A stretch of 64,000 nucleotides of DNA, from the NCBI GenBank assembly GCA_022315425.1, contig JAIUPT010000036.1, positions 496,001 to 560,000 on the forward strand, given 5' to 3'. Of this stretch, positions 1 through 10,723 are shown in pieces (position 1 is the stretch's first letter; the number at the start of each line of letters is the position of its first letter). Below the pieces are notes generated by a model. The model searched no databases, had not been told where the DNA came from, and worked only from the letters and a program-made list of their open reading frames with translations. The position numbers and the translations under genes were made by a program. This DNA comes from Pseudevernia furfuracea (lineage: Eukaryota > Ascomycota > Lecanoromycetes > Lecanorales > Parmeliaceae).

Positions 1-307
1 CGCTTTTATTCACGAGTTTCTTTTGAATACGCTTCAACGCATAGACGATGAAATCAATCGTTCGCAGATGAGATAAAATGGGCTTTCGATAATGAAAAGT
101 CTCAAATGACGTTGCAATGATTCGAACGTTGAAGGATCGCAACATCAAATAATTGATGATGATCACGATTTCGAGTCAGAAAGACTTGTTGAGCTGAGAA
201 CTTAGCAGTATGGGATGCATCTTATATAGCAAGATCTGCTCAAAACGTTCGATCGTCTCGTTTATTTCGAGGTTCTCAGATACAGTGGGCTTCTATCTGA
301 TTTCGCA

Positions 308-724
308 CTAAAGAAGATAATTTAAGAAGATCTTGAACATATACTCTTCTTCATTGTCGAGGCGAATACGACAGATCTTATAGCCTCGTGACTCTAGAAA
401 GACTTTGAAACGTAAGAATATAACAAACGTTTCACTCTTATGACGAATACAGTACACTTCAGAGTAGGAGATAAAATCATCCTTAAATATCATAAAGTAT
501 CTGTAGTTATTGAATTCAGTAGGGGACAGAGACTCTACGAGATCACTATAAACAAATTCGTCAGACTGCGTTTCTGACTCTGTGAGACTATCATAAGAGA
601 CAGTCTTCTGACGTCCCATAACATAGTATTCGCAGATGTACTCCTTCGCAATGTTCTTGATGAAGTTCACCTCAACGATCATATTTGAGAGCTTATTTAG
701 ATTGTTCTGACTCAAATGACCCAT
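308..724 (-). pseudogene. Copia GAG-pre-integrase / integrase fragment
   Basis: A 138-residue frame that starts at the 'GHLSQNNLNKL' motif of the GAG-pre-integrase domain and continues into the integrase core ('YRYFMIFKDDFISYSEVY', then 'RLDNEEEY' where Copia integrases have the 'LRTDNGGEF' motif). The GG of that motif is lost. It is part of the larger minus-strand element and not an independent gene. Confidence 0.75.
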
Positions 725-796
725 ACGAGCATATCAGAGTTGATGAATGAGATCCGAGGGCACACTGTAGGCGACCAAAGCACTATTTTGACTCTA

Positions 797-1162
797 TCAG
801 AGGTTCAAAAAGAAGAGATCACGATTACGAGTATCGATAAGCTTCAGATCGTTCTTGATGAGAATATATTCTATCTTATGAAAGGAGATAGCGATGTCGA
901 AGTTCAGAAGTTTATCGATCGAGAGAAGATTGACGCTTATATCGAACATATATAAGACATTTCGTAGAGTGACTATCACACACTCTCTTCTGATCACACA
1001 GTCGAGACTAATGATGTTATAGTCTTGAGGCTGCACTTCGCTTCTTTTGATATCCTTGATCGATCGAAAGTAGATCTTTTCGTAGATGATAAATATCGAA
1101 CGATTCGCGAAAGAATGACGAGAGTAGTCTGAATCTACGATGACTCGAGTGAGAAGATTCAC
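797..1162 (-). pseudogene. Copia aspartic-protease segment
   Basis: A 121-residue frame matching the protease part of a Copia polyprotein. It has 'IVDSDYSRHSFANRSIF', where intact elements have an 'IxDSGASxH' active site, followed by 'VTLRNVLYMFDISVNLLSI', the usual downstream strand pattern. The catalytic DSG triad has become DSD, so the enzyme is inactive. It lies directly upstream, in element orientation, of the integrase fragment. Confidence 0.7.
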
Positions 1163-1480
1163 GGAATTCGCAGTTATGAGGCTATGTTCGAGAACTTTCG
1201 TGACGATTAGATTGATGACTTGATCATCAGCCGCATCGAGGATATTGAAGTCGTTCGAATTGACATTCGAATAGTGTATAATGAAGTTCAGTTCCTTCAG
1301 AAAGACATAATTGACATTGAGATAATCGTTCTCCTCTGAAGCAGAGACATTAAAAGACGTCTCTTCGATGCGCTTACGCTTGTTGCTTAAGAGTTCATCC
1401 TCGAAGTCGAAGATCTTTATCTTCTTCTTCTTTTTCTCTTTCGTTATGAATTTCTCAGACTTGAGATAAGAGAACTTGAT

Positions 1481-2290
1481 TCAGCATTTGATAAAGAAAT
1501 ATCTGAATTTGCGATCAGCTGCCTTACACGAAGAGCAGGTCTCACGATTAATGTTAGAGTCGTCGAGGTTATTAAAAGCAGCTTGTTTGTCTTTGCCCTT
1601 ATCGTTGCGAGCGATATATATAATTAGTTCTTCTTCTTTGAAGGAGATTCTAACTTCTTCGTTCACGACGACCACGACAACCTCTTAAAACTTGACGAAC
1701 TTGTTCTCAAAGAGATCATGATTTTGAGTGTAACTTGACTCGAACATGTCGTAAGAGTCGTCAAGTTTTATAAGGAAAATTAGAATTCGTAGAGGCTTCG
1801 AAATGACGAGGGATTTATAAAGACTGATAATGTCGAAGGTGATCTTACGAAAGTTCTTTTCATATTGACGAACTCCCTCTTCTTCAAGAATAAGATCGAA
1901 TATTCGACGCATTAGTTCCCTATAGAGACTCGTGCTCTTAGATTAATAGTTCTTGATTAGAACATCGAGCATGATCTGAGAGTCTTTATCGTCGAATTCG
2001 ACTTCGACGAGTTCGCGATCGTTATTCTCGAGACGATGAAAGATAGCGATGTAGACTCTATGACTGATGATCGTATTAAAGAAAATAAGATTGTTAAGCA
2101 TCAATCAATTGTTGATATTCTGCTTTCATCGACGATATCTCAGATTGAACTTCAAAATAATAATGAAGTTTAGAGGGAAAGCGCTTCTCTCTCCGAGAGG
2201 GTCAGTCGCTAAAACTATTAGAGCTGACATATTTCTTGCGACGCCTTATGCGCTTGATTCTTCGTCGATCATAGATGCTGAGAATTACTG
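1481..2290 (-). pseudogene. Copia gag-like region
   Basis: Two broken minus-strand frames (1481-1675 and 1685-1912), with coding-like sequence continuing to about 2100. They have the charged helical composition of a Copia gag, ending in a degraded zinc knuckle ('ETCSSCKAADRKFRYFFIKC'). A stop lies near 1943. The assignment rests on position between the leader and the protease and on the CxxC segment; the helical part has no motif I can name. Confidence 0.5.
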
Positions 2291-3537
2291 AGAAGGTTTC
2301 TAAGAGCGACACGTACGATATGAATAGTGACGACGATAATGTTCAAACGGAAGACTCAGTTTAAGAGATAACTGAGACGATAGAGGACGAAGGTCTTGAA
2401 GTCGAAGGAGTCGAAGTCGAAGAAGTGGGATTTAGAGAACTTTTGGTACGAAGATCGAATAACTCAGTGTCACTTGAGACACTAAGAATATCTTCGCTGA
2501 CTTCGAATTGAAAGTCGACATTGTTAACGTTCGCGGAAGTAGTAAGAATAAAATAGATGCTCTGATCTTCGTCAGAGTTCTCGAGGGTCTTATCGATATC
2601 TGACAACTTTTGCTGTTAATCTTCGAGTTCTTACACGAGGAATAAAAAGTGCTTATGCTTAAATCTTCGATAGATACGAACGATATTGTTGAGATAAAAG
2701 ATACTTAGGGGCAAGAAAGATTTAAATTGATCTAATTTCCGCTGAGACTGTATCGAAGATAATTGCTGAAGACGTGCAGATCTTCGAAAAGAAATAACGT
2801 TCTTCTTATACTGAGTCTTCGACAGAGACTCGAATTCAAAATAGTCGCTTCGATGACTATCGTCGTGGGATAAAGTCATATTCGGCGATAGAATAAAGTC
2901 GAATAACGATGAAAAGAATTCGGTGACTGGGCTCTAGCCCTCTTCTTCAGAGAACTTGTGGGGCCGAAAGATCTATCTCAACAAGAAATTCTTGTTGTTT
3001 TGATTCTCAACAGGCGTATACGCGCTCTGAGTGAAGGTTTGTCGATGACTAATTAACTCTGAAGTGTGATCAGACGATTTGATGCTGAAGTTCAGCCTCT
3101 TGAGTCGTTATAATTGATTCGATTCACGTAAACGCTTTATTAACGCTGAAGCGGTGTACACCGCGAGAGAAATGTTCTCGTTGGGCGTGTTTAACGTGTC
3201 TCACGCAGGGAAGCTGACAATGTTTCAGGGGCCTTAGTGGAATTCGGTCGTATGACAAGTTCGGCGTTCGGTGTTCGGTTAAATTCGGTATGCCGCGGGT
3301 CGATTTGCGATAGGGCTCCCAGCCCCTCGAATTCCAAAGACGATCATTTTGTAGAGGGCAATGCCCACCTCAAGAAGATTGAAAAGCAGAGTCTCATAGC
3401 TGTCGCGACGTTTATTGCGATGAACTCGTGATGCTTAGAGGTCACTGTGGCTCTGATAGGCATAGGGTATAAGTGAAACAGTCGTCGGGCAAGCCCGGGC
3501 TCATAACCTATCAAGAATAGGTGGTAGGACACTTAGT
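2291..3537 (-). other. Copia leader / unassigned internal region
   Basis: This lies between the gag-like segment and the LTR. Two serine-rich or basic minus-strand frames (2361-2606 and 2631-2879) show no recognisable domain and could be degraded gag N-terminus or an extra internal reading frame. A candidate primer-binding sequence, read on the minus strand as ggttatgagcccgggctt, lies at 3491-3508. That resembles the initiator-Met-tRNA-type site of some Copia elements, but it is about 29 nt inside the LTR edge and not adjacent to it. Confidence 0.4.
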
Positions 3538-3821
3538 TGTTAACTGTAGAATGCTACGAGAGTAAAGAGCGACTATGAGGATGCGCCTTAGCGCATCACG
3601 TGACCATGTCACGTGACCCGAATTTTGACATGTAATAGTCTCCAAATATCATTTTCGTATAGTCACGATATCGTATATTTAAATAGTTCTTATGATATGT
3701 CTCTTTCTTGAGTCGTGTGATTTATATTTATTCTCGAGTTTTCTCAACTCGAACAAATGTCTCGTTACTATATATCATCATGTATTTCTTTTCTCGAAGC
3801 TTCTTCAATTATTTAATAACA
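3538..3821 (-). repeat. Copia 5' LTR
   Basis: A 284-bp segment bounded by TGTTA...TAACA inverted termini, as in LTRs. On its right, sequence similar to a Tc1/mariner transposase runs up to base 3822. That fixes the outer border independently. The partner LTR would be off the left edge, so the target-site duplication (predicted from the right flank as aattg) cannot be checked. Confidence 0.65.
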
Positions 3822-4279
3822 AATTGTAATCGCTTTAGTTTTTATTTCGAAGATAGCGAAGACTTATATCTAGACGAATATTTATTATAACTCTCTCTTT
3901 TAAATGCTACATTGATGACTGTTGCGAAGCCTCGTTCCCTGACAATCATGCACTTAATCTCACGTGCAATTGTGACTCATTTCTTGCGACGTTGAAATTG
4001 ATTCTTTGTCGCATGTCTGATTAGACGTCGTCGAAGCCTGATATTGATTGTCAAAGGTCGTTCGGACTGAGGGCGTCGTTGATGTGCTTTAAAAGATAAT
4101 GGATCAATGTTTTCTTTCTCCGCGTCTTCAGCGCGATTTAAGACATTTCGCACTGTTTCTTTGTCATAGTCATACTTCTTCGCAAGCTGCCGATTGGAGA
4201 TATTGAAGTTGTTCTTGAGTTCTATCAGGGCTTCGCGTTTGGCCTCTGGAAGGTCTACTGCGCCTTTGGTACGTCCCAT
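3822..4279 (-). pseudogene. Tc1/mariner-type transposase N-terminal fragment, cut by Copia LTR
   Basis: Starts with 'MGRTKGAVDLPEAKREALI', the usual opening of fungal Tc1/mariner transposases, followed by a helix-turn-helix ('NISNRQLAKKYDYDKETVRNVL') at about residues 27-48. After a TGA at 3977-3979 (expected Trp; TGG to TGA fits RIP) the similarity continues in the same frame ('VTIAREI', then an 'AFKRESYNKYSSRYK' segment). It passes a TAA at 3842-3844 (CAA to TAA) and stops exactly at the LTR border 3821/3822. The DDE catalytic half would be on the other side of the Copia element, outside the window. Confidence 0.75.
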
Positions 4280-4885
4280 GATAATGTAGGTGTTTTGGTG
4301 ATTGTGGTGGGAAAACGCGTTTTTCGCGTTTTTCGGGTAGGGCTGGAGTGGCTATTAATTGGAACCAAAAATTCTTCGCTATTGATGCAGAAGGCGTTAT
4401 CTTCTGCTTAGTCAGCCAGCACATACAATACTCTAGTAGTACAGGGATTAAGTTTTCAGCTCCATGACCGGCGTCTCCGACCATCCCCTCATCTAAAATC
4501 TACCAGCTTAAGCCACAAAATGTTCCAAGACATATGGTAGCAGATGCATCAACTTTTCAGAGAATGCTACATCGACTCGCCCATCGGGAACAATGTCAGG
4601 CTTGATTGACCCCCCATCTTTTCTAACTAGTTAACGCCGCAAATTGCGTGGAGTGCTGCGCCCTTGTGATTTTCGCTTTTCCCTGTGTGTGATCTTAAGC
4701 ACCACTTTGAGCTCTGTGTAGACCTCGGCGACCAATACAACGTGTTTCAATTCTCAACTTGATCCAGATTGTATCTGATATGCCACCTAATTGCCCCAGT
4801 TTCATTAATACGCGAGTACAGTAAATGTTGCATACCTTTTCAACATTTGGCGAGTTCGCCCTCTTCCGAAATATTACTTTTGAGT
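4280..4885. other. Intergenic, probable transposon remnant plus promoter
   Basis: The first part is probably the 5' non-coding end of the Tc1/mariner element; I could not find a convincing terminal inverted repeat. The rest is upstream sequence of the following gene. No gene was seen. Confidence 0.4.
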
Positions 4886-7071
4886 ATGAATCCTATAGAG
4901 AAAATGGAGGACTCGCTACAAAAGTATAACAACTTACCGAGGTCATTCACTGACAACCGAATCGATGGGTCGATTCTCCCTCCAACTATTGGGAAGGAGG
5001 TCGAGTTCGATCCCACAAGGGATCGATACGTGAAAAAAGATAAGAAGGAGCAGTGAGTATTGAGATTGAGAAAGTACTAGGCTCCAAGACTGAGAAATCT
5101 CGTTGCAGGATTAACTTATATCGTCAAGCTGAAGCCGAAAAAGCCAAGTTGAAGACTGCTCTAACGAGCTTTCAAACCACCGTCGGAGCAAAACTAAAAA
5201 TCAATGTGGATACCAACCAATTTCAAACCTGGGAGGAGGTTGAATGTGTCATTGGAGAAGTAAAGAGACAATACGGGGGAAAGTCAGGAGCCACGGGAGC
5301 CACTCGCCGATTTTTTGATCGAATTGGGAAGAATGGTGGAACCTTCACCGCATGGCTTGGTCTTCTGCCCGATGGAGACTATTCATCAGTGGTGTGTGGA
5401 GCCTTCAAGTTGATCATCAAGGTCAGTCTATGCGCAAATATGTGATAAGTTGCGCCTTCCGATACTAATTGGGCATCAGGCTGCAATCAAAGTAAAAGAG
5501 GTGCGGGATTCGATCTTCGATGCACTGGGTAGTATACCCACGACTCTAGCCAATGCTAAGTTGTACACCGAGATGTGGTTTTCCGTGGAACTGCATCGAG
5601 AGTTTTCCAAGCTTTATACAGCCATCCTCGAAGTCTTTGAGCACATGCTATCCTGGCTCTTGGAGAAACATCATATCAAAGTCCTCAAGGTGTTCGGTCA
5701 ACAAGACAACTATGAAGATAAGCTCAACAGGATGATACAAACCGTTGAGGAATGCGCGGCATCGGTGCGCGAGCAAGCCAGTATATGTTCACAGTGGGTC
5801 ATCGGAAGTGTCAATCAAAAGATGGATAAACGTGAGAGTCTCGATAAGATTCGGGACAAAGTTTTGCGCTAACAGGCATAGAGATTCGATACCTCGACGG
5901 CATGAAAGTCACATTTGAGAAGGTGTATGATGGCGTGCATGACGTGGGTTCCTCGATGCAGGATCTCAAAATTGGCCAGGCCGAAGTGCAAGATCGACTG
6001 AATGCCATGTACATCATGTTACGCGATGGTAAAGACGCCTTCTTTTCAACAAACAGCTTCAGGTCTTATCTGACTGCATCTAGTCTATCGTGATACTCTT
6101 GCGAAGGCTAAGAGCACTGCAATCCCAGGGGCCAAGTGTTCTGAAAAAGGTATAACTTCCACCCAGTACATGTGGAGCTGTGCGATGTTGTTAACGCATA
6201 GCCAGAAACTCCGGTACTCAAATCGAGCAAGCTTCGGCGAATCTTACGGCATGATTCTGGGGCTGCGCAACTTGATATCAATAGGACGCTCAGCGCAGGG
6301 CGAGTGTTTGACTTGCATGAGCAGGAACGCACGGAATATCTTATGGCTAGCTCAAGATTCAAGCAATGGCTTACCTCACGGAATTCAGAGATCTTACTTG
6401 TCAACGGCAATGCCGACATATCGAGCAGATGCTCGCCTACTTCTTTTGCCTGCGGATTACTTGTCAGCTCACTGGGTTCTTTTCCATCAACAATCACAAT
6501 TAGTTTCTTCTGCGCCCTTCACACAGACAGCAGTGATCCGGAGACCGGTTCCAGAATGATGCTAGCGAGTCTTGTGTGTCAACTTCTCGAAAAGTACCAG
6601 GACTTCGACCTCTCGTTCTTGACGGTGGACCAGAAAGATGACCTCCATGACTACGAGGTCGACACGCTCTGCAGCCTTTTCCAAAAACTTCTCAGACAAC
6701 TCCCAGAAGGACAGCTAGCTTTTTGCATGGTTGACGGCATATCTTACTACGAATACCGCGATCGAAGGGATGATACATGCAAAGTGCTCGCTATGCTGGC
6801 CGCACTGACAGAGGATAATAAACTGAACGCCGTCTTCAAACTCATGATCTCGAGCCCCACGACCAGCATATGTGTCTCGAAGAATGTGAATCAGGAAGAT
6901 ACATACACGTTACCAGAGACAATCGAGCATACAAACCAGGGGTTCAATTCTCAGGCCTTTGCGAAGAGAGCCAAGAAACAGATCAGGGACGTAGAAACCA
7001 AAGTCAAACCAGAGCCCACTTGGTCTTCAGAAAGTGAAGATGATATCGAAGAATCAGAGGAGAGCGAGTGA
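4886..7071 (+). CDS. DUF7708-type fungal protein with degenerate NACHT-like P-loop region
   Basis: Six exons: 4886-5052, 5109-5421, 5480-5831, 5876-6028, 6084-6149, 6206-7071, giving 638 aa. All introns are 44-58 nt with GT..AG ends (for example gtgagt..ttgcag and gtaaag..catctag with a ctgac branch site). Residues about 60-290 resemble the DUF7708 region of fungal STAND-like proteins ('PDGDYSSVVCGAFKLIIK', then 'VREEIFDAL'-like 'VRDSIFDALGSIP'), followed by a predicted coiled coil. Around residues 414-425 is 'LLVNGNADISS', where NACHT proteins have Walker A. The GKS is absent, so nucleotide binding is doubtful. 'LAFCMVDGIS' at about 521-530 is Walker B-like. The C-terminus is a very acidic tail. 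No ankyrin or WD repeats follow. Family members are often tied to non-self recognition, but function here is inference. Confidence 0.7.
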
Positions 7072-7766
7072 TCGGTAACACTCTGTGTCGAGCGTGCTGC
7101 GTGCAATTCTCAGGAATGCATTCATAGAGATACTGAATGCCTACGCAGACGCCCTGCCCATTCTAGGTGAAGTAGTTGCCCTTTATACGCCCGAAGGGCC
7201 AATTCAAATCTGCTATCATCGCTCTTAAACGAGTGTTGTGCTCGTGTGTTCCGAGCTACATTCTCTGACTGCAACTATTGGGAGCTACTGCGCTCCCTAC
7301 CCCTACCGGCATAAAGCCCGAGACCAGTGATATGAACTTTTGCCATATCGTACCTGGGCTCCCGGACGTGGTACTATCTTCCAGGAGCGCAAGACTTCAA
7401 CTCAAAGATGAGTGACTCACGGATACTTCGATAGCTAGACCGAGCCGGCAGGGAACATTTGACACTTCCTGCGAAATATCTCTGAATATTCACGTTAAAA
7501 ATATATTTCTTTTTTACAACTGATTTGGTGTATATTCTTTTGACTAATATAAAGACAAATAAAGTTAATATTAAATCGACCTTTAAGTTCTACTATATAA
7601 AGTCTTTTATATAATAATAAATTCGGTTTTAAATTAGAGATGTAGTAAACACGCTAAATATCTATTAATCTTTTCTTTCAACTTTATAAGACTATCGTTT
7701 TTATCTAATCTATATATATTCTCTTTCTTTAATCTTAATTATACGTCTCTTTATTCGAGTAAGAGA
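7072..7766. other. Intergenic, becoming AT-rich from about 7485
   Basis: No coding potential seen. From about 7485 the sequence is strongly AT-rich with many TA steps, the usual look of a RIP-mutated repeat too decayed to identify. Confidence 0.5.
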
Positions 7767-7771
7767 GTTAC

Positions 7772-8037
7772 TGTAAGGGCCATGAGGTCTCTAGGCATGA
7801 GGCGGCCTGTCAGAAGTCCAGGAATCCAACATACATCTAGGCCAGATCCGGGAGACTATCCCTCTGGTGCAGCTGTGCGGCTATAGCAGTCGCATAGTAA
7901 GTTTGCTTGGCATGGGGGTGCACTCTCCCCTGCTAAATATGCTGCCTCTGAGGACTCCCACCGAGTTCCTCAGGATTCAGTCTATCTAGTAACCAATCCA
8001 TCTGTTACTCACTCACGCATGCCTAGACCCCGTTACA
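7772..8037. repeat. Solo LTR with 5-bp target duplication
   Basis: A 266-bp segment of clearly higher GC than its surroundings. It begins TGTAAGGGCC and ends CCCCGTTACA, so its termini form the TGTAA/TTACA inverted repeat typical of LTRs. It is flanked on both sides by gttac (7767-7771 and 8038-8042), a perfect 5-bp target-site duplication. No internal retrotransposon sequence adjoins, so it is a solo LTR left by recombination. Its family cannot be told from the LTR alone. Confidence 0.8.
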
Positions 8038-8042
8038 GTTAC

Positions 8043-8640
8043 TAAATAGATTAAATTTATTAATTATTTAAGATAACGCTTTAGTATTAGTTATTTACAT
8101 AAAAGATTCGAGTTTATTAATTATTTCTTTAATAATATAAATAATCTTCTTTTTCGCCTTTTCGTTAGTGATATTAGAGATATTAGAGTTCTTTTTATAG
8201 ATCTTTTACGAGATCTTCTTTATAGACTTCTTTTTCTTTAAAACTCGAATTAGATCTTTAATTCTCTTAAACGTCTTATATTCTTATACTTTATAATCTT
8301 TCTTATTATATATATAATAATATAATATTGTAACTTACTTATAAAATATTAAAAAAACTGTTTTCTTAATTAATTAATTTAGTTAATCGTATTTCGCTCT
8401 ATTCTTAGAATATAAGTCAATATACTAAGACTTTATTCGTTTAATAATATAAGTTTCGCTCTTTGACTCTTTGCTTATGATTTGAATAATTTGATCTTAA
8501 TAAGAGCGAATTATTTTTCGTAGTTACTAATAATTTTAATAAAGAAGAGTTGAATTAGAATCTTATTAGATTTATAGAAGTTCTTTATAACGATTATTTA
8601 TATATATTTATTAATTATATATATACTATAAGTAAATTAT
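8043..8640. repeat. AT-rich, RIP-like degraded repeat island
   Basis: Very AT-rich sequence with runs of tatata/ataat and no open frame. Together with 7485-7766 it forms one island into which the solo LTR inserted. The origin of the ancient repeat is not recognisable. Confidence 0.6.
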
Positions 8641-10198
8641 GTATCAACAGGTGCAGCGAAGAATGATGAAAAGTGTCAGGACCAGTACAGAGTCTGTGTC
8701 ATGTAGGTGTTTTGAATAAGACAACTAGATACAGAACAACTATGTACTGGGAGGGAGGGCCATATATGTATGGCTGAGTGAACCTGCCAAGGCACGCTAA
8801 GCCTAAAAGGGATAGTGTGTCAACAAAGGAATGCTAACACAGGCAGGTGTCACCAAGGGATGCGGGGTACGCTCGTAACAAAAAGCATGGTGATCTATGG
8901 TGGGATCCATGAGGTATAAGACCTCATGGCTAACAAAGAACTAGGCAACACGGCTGTATGCATGAAGGATATACATGGAAAGAACTAGACACGTCCAATA
9001 TTATGCACCTACCCAGTCACAGAGTCGAGGAGAAAGCTGGTCTTACATCTCATCGTCGATCCTGATAAAGCTAAAGTAGCAATTAGAAATGTATAAAGTC
9101 AGAGTGAGAGATATTCCAGTAAACAGTAAGCTTCAATCCTCAAGCAAACATCTTACGATCTGCAACAATTGATTGGTAATGCAAGGCTCCTCGTCGGTGT
9201 GCAAATATTGCGCCATAGCTCCCCGCCTATTAGATCACGTCTCCTCCCAATCCGGAGGTATCGTCATCCCAGGGTTTCTTCTTCTGTAGTTGATCGTCAA
9301 CTACTATGCACCTAACTGGTAAAAGGATCCAACAAAATTCTGGTAGTGCAGCGCATCATCGATTTTGACGAAGCTCACAATAGCAATGCGAGATGCATGG
9401 ACGGAGAGGGAGACAAATCACAATGAAGCGCCGCACATCAATAACCCCACCATGATCTGCGTCTGCTGAACGACGATTAAGGACTCTACGACAGCGGTCA
9501 GATGCAACGCAATGACCCTTCACCTATCAGAGTCGATATGCTAAATTTCCACTTCCGCAGGCAACGTGTCACCACTCCACTCCTCTTAACAGCCTCCGCC
9601 TTTTCATAGAGACAGCACTCAGTCCACGTTCACCTGCATATGCATGCTCTTACAAAGTAGGTGCTCTTTGCCTCGCTGCTTCAACTGCTTTAGCTAGCTA
9701 TCTTCGTCTGTTCCAGTCCATACCTAAGTGCCTTTGAGGTACCATATTCCCAGCCTGATCTGAACTCAGTTGAGCAGCTATCAAGGAAGACAATAGGATA
9801 ATAACGATAATTCATGTAAATAACATTAAGCTAGTGTCAAAACTATTCGCATACCGTGAATTTTGGAAACCAAGCAGGCACTACTAGTGGTTTAAAGCAG
9901 CAACATCTTCTTCACCAACAAATTTCTTTTGTCGCAAATCATAACTTTAGCCTGCTTGACTACGAGGCATTTATGTCAAGAGGCATTTCTGCTTACACAC
10001 GCATTGTCTTGCTCGCAAAAAGGGGGCTCTTTTGAAACCGGACCTATCCTCATAAACGAGTTCTGAAATTAAGCACGAAAAATAGAGCAGTACCATCACC
10101 ACCACAAGAGGTGCGTTTGGCTTAGACGAGCTTAAAACTTTTCATCTAGAGAAGCTGACCAGATCTGTAGAAGCTCAATATTTGGGGATTCGTACAAC
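8641..10198. other. Intergenic repeat remnants and upstream sequence
   Basis: Base composition returns to normal at about 8641. There is a small hairpin (catgaggt/acctcatg, 8908-8928). Two diverged copies of a roughly 110-nt segment start at about 9003 and 9304; both open with atgcaccta and continue with a similar catc..cgat..tgA..aaGCT..agcaat pattern. No gene is supported. The last few hundred bases are upstream of the phosphatase-like gene. Confidence 0.4.
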
Positions 10199-10723
10199 AT
10201 GGTCACCGCAGACGAGGCAGAGTTCTTTCGATTCGAATGGGTGAAAGGCCACATACCCGAAGACGATCGTCTCGCGCGCTCCTCCGCACCAAATTATAAG
10301 TCAGCGGATTCTGATCAGAACATGACGGATATCTCCATCGACTTCCTGAACGAAAAAAATATCAAACATGTCATCAGTCTCAACAGCAAGGCCAATGATG
10401 GAAAGATTTCCAAGAAGCTGAAAGACAATAAGATAGCTTACACTCCATTGCCGGTCGAAGACTACCATGCCCCAACGAAGGACGATCTCTCCAAAGGAAA
10501 TGATGCTTACGGAAAGCACCGAGCTGTCACACTGGTTTTTTGTGGTTACGGACACGGAAGAACTGGAACAATGATCACTGCTTTGTAGATCTATGCCGAG
10601 AAGGCAAAGAAGAATCCCGAAAAGTTGGAGCACAAGGAATTTGAGGAAAACCACGTCGAAAAGAATAACCCCGACGGTAAATCAACGGGGCAGTATGAAG
10701 TGCTGGATGCGTTGCAGGCTTGA
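10199..10723 (+). pseudogene. Dual-specificity phosphatase-like protein with internal TAG
   Basis: Begins 'MVTADEAEFFRFEWV' and runs 129 codons to a TAG at 10586-10588. The same frame then stays open for 44 more codons to a TGA at 10721-10723, with coding-like content ('IYAEKAKKNPEKLEH', ending 'GQYEVLDALQA'), so the full protein would have been 174 residues. The catalytic loop 'VFCGYGHGRTG' (Cys115, Arg121) fits the C-x5-R signature of protein tyrosine/dual-specificity phosphatases. 'PVEDYHAPT' upstream could supply the general acid. The stop falls just after the catalytic loop, where a Gln codon is likely (CAG to TAG, a CpA-to-TpA change as made by RIP). The truncated product would lack the last helices. 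Sequencing error is the other explanation. Confidence 0.65.

Larger units (their letters stand above)
1..3821 (-). mobile_element. Decayed Ty1/Copia retrotransposon, 5' part, leaves window at left edge
   Basis: Minus-strand reading frames occur in Copia order from right to left: LTR (3538-3821), leader, gag-like frame, zinc-knuckle-like CxxC segment near 1530, protease-like segment (797-1162), then the GAG-pre-integrase/integrase start (308-724). The protease segment keeps the family pattern of a 'VDSxxSRH' start and a late 'VLYMFDISVNLLSIDKL' run. The integrase segment opens with 'MGHLSQNNLNKL' and keeps 'YFMIFKDDFISYS'. Frames are broken by stops and shifts, and many changes are transitions, so the copy is dead and probably affected by RIP. 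Reverse transcriptase and RNase H would lie off the left edge. Copia rather than Gypsy because integrase precedes where RT must be. Confidence 0.85.

Noticed and set aside
4170..4484. Second minus-strand frame overlapping the transposase fragment
   Set aside because: It is an alternative-frame shadow of the transposase start with no feature of its own.
5053..5110. Separate gene start at 5053
   Set aside because: The codon is GTG and lies at a gtgagt donor; the stretch is intron 1 of the DUF7708-type gene.
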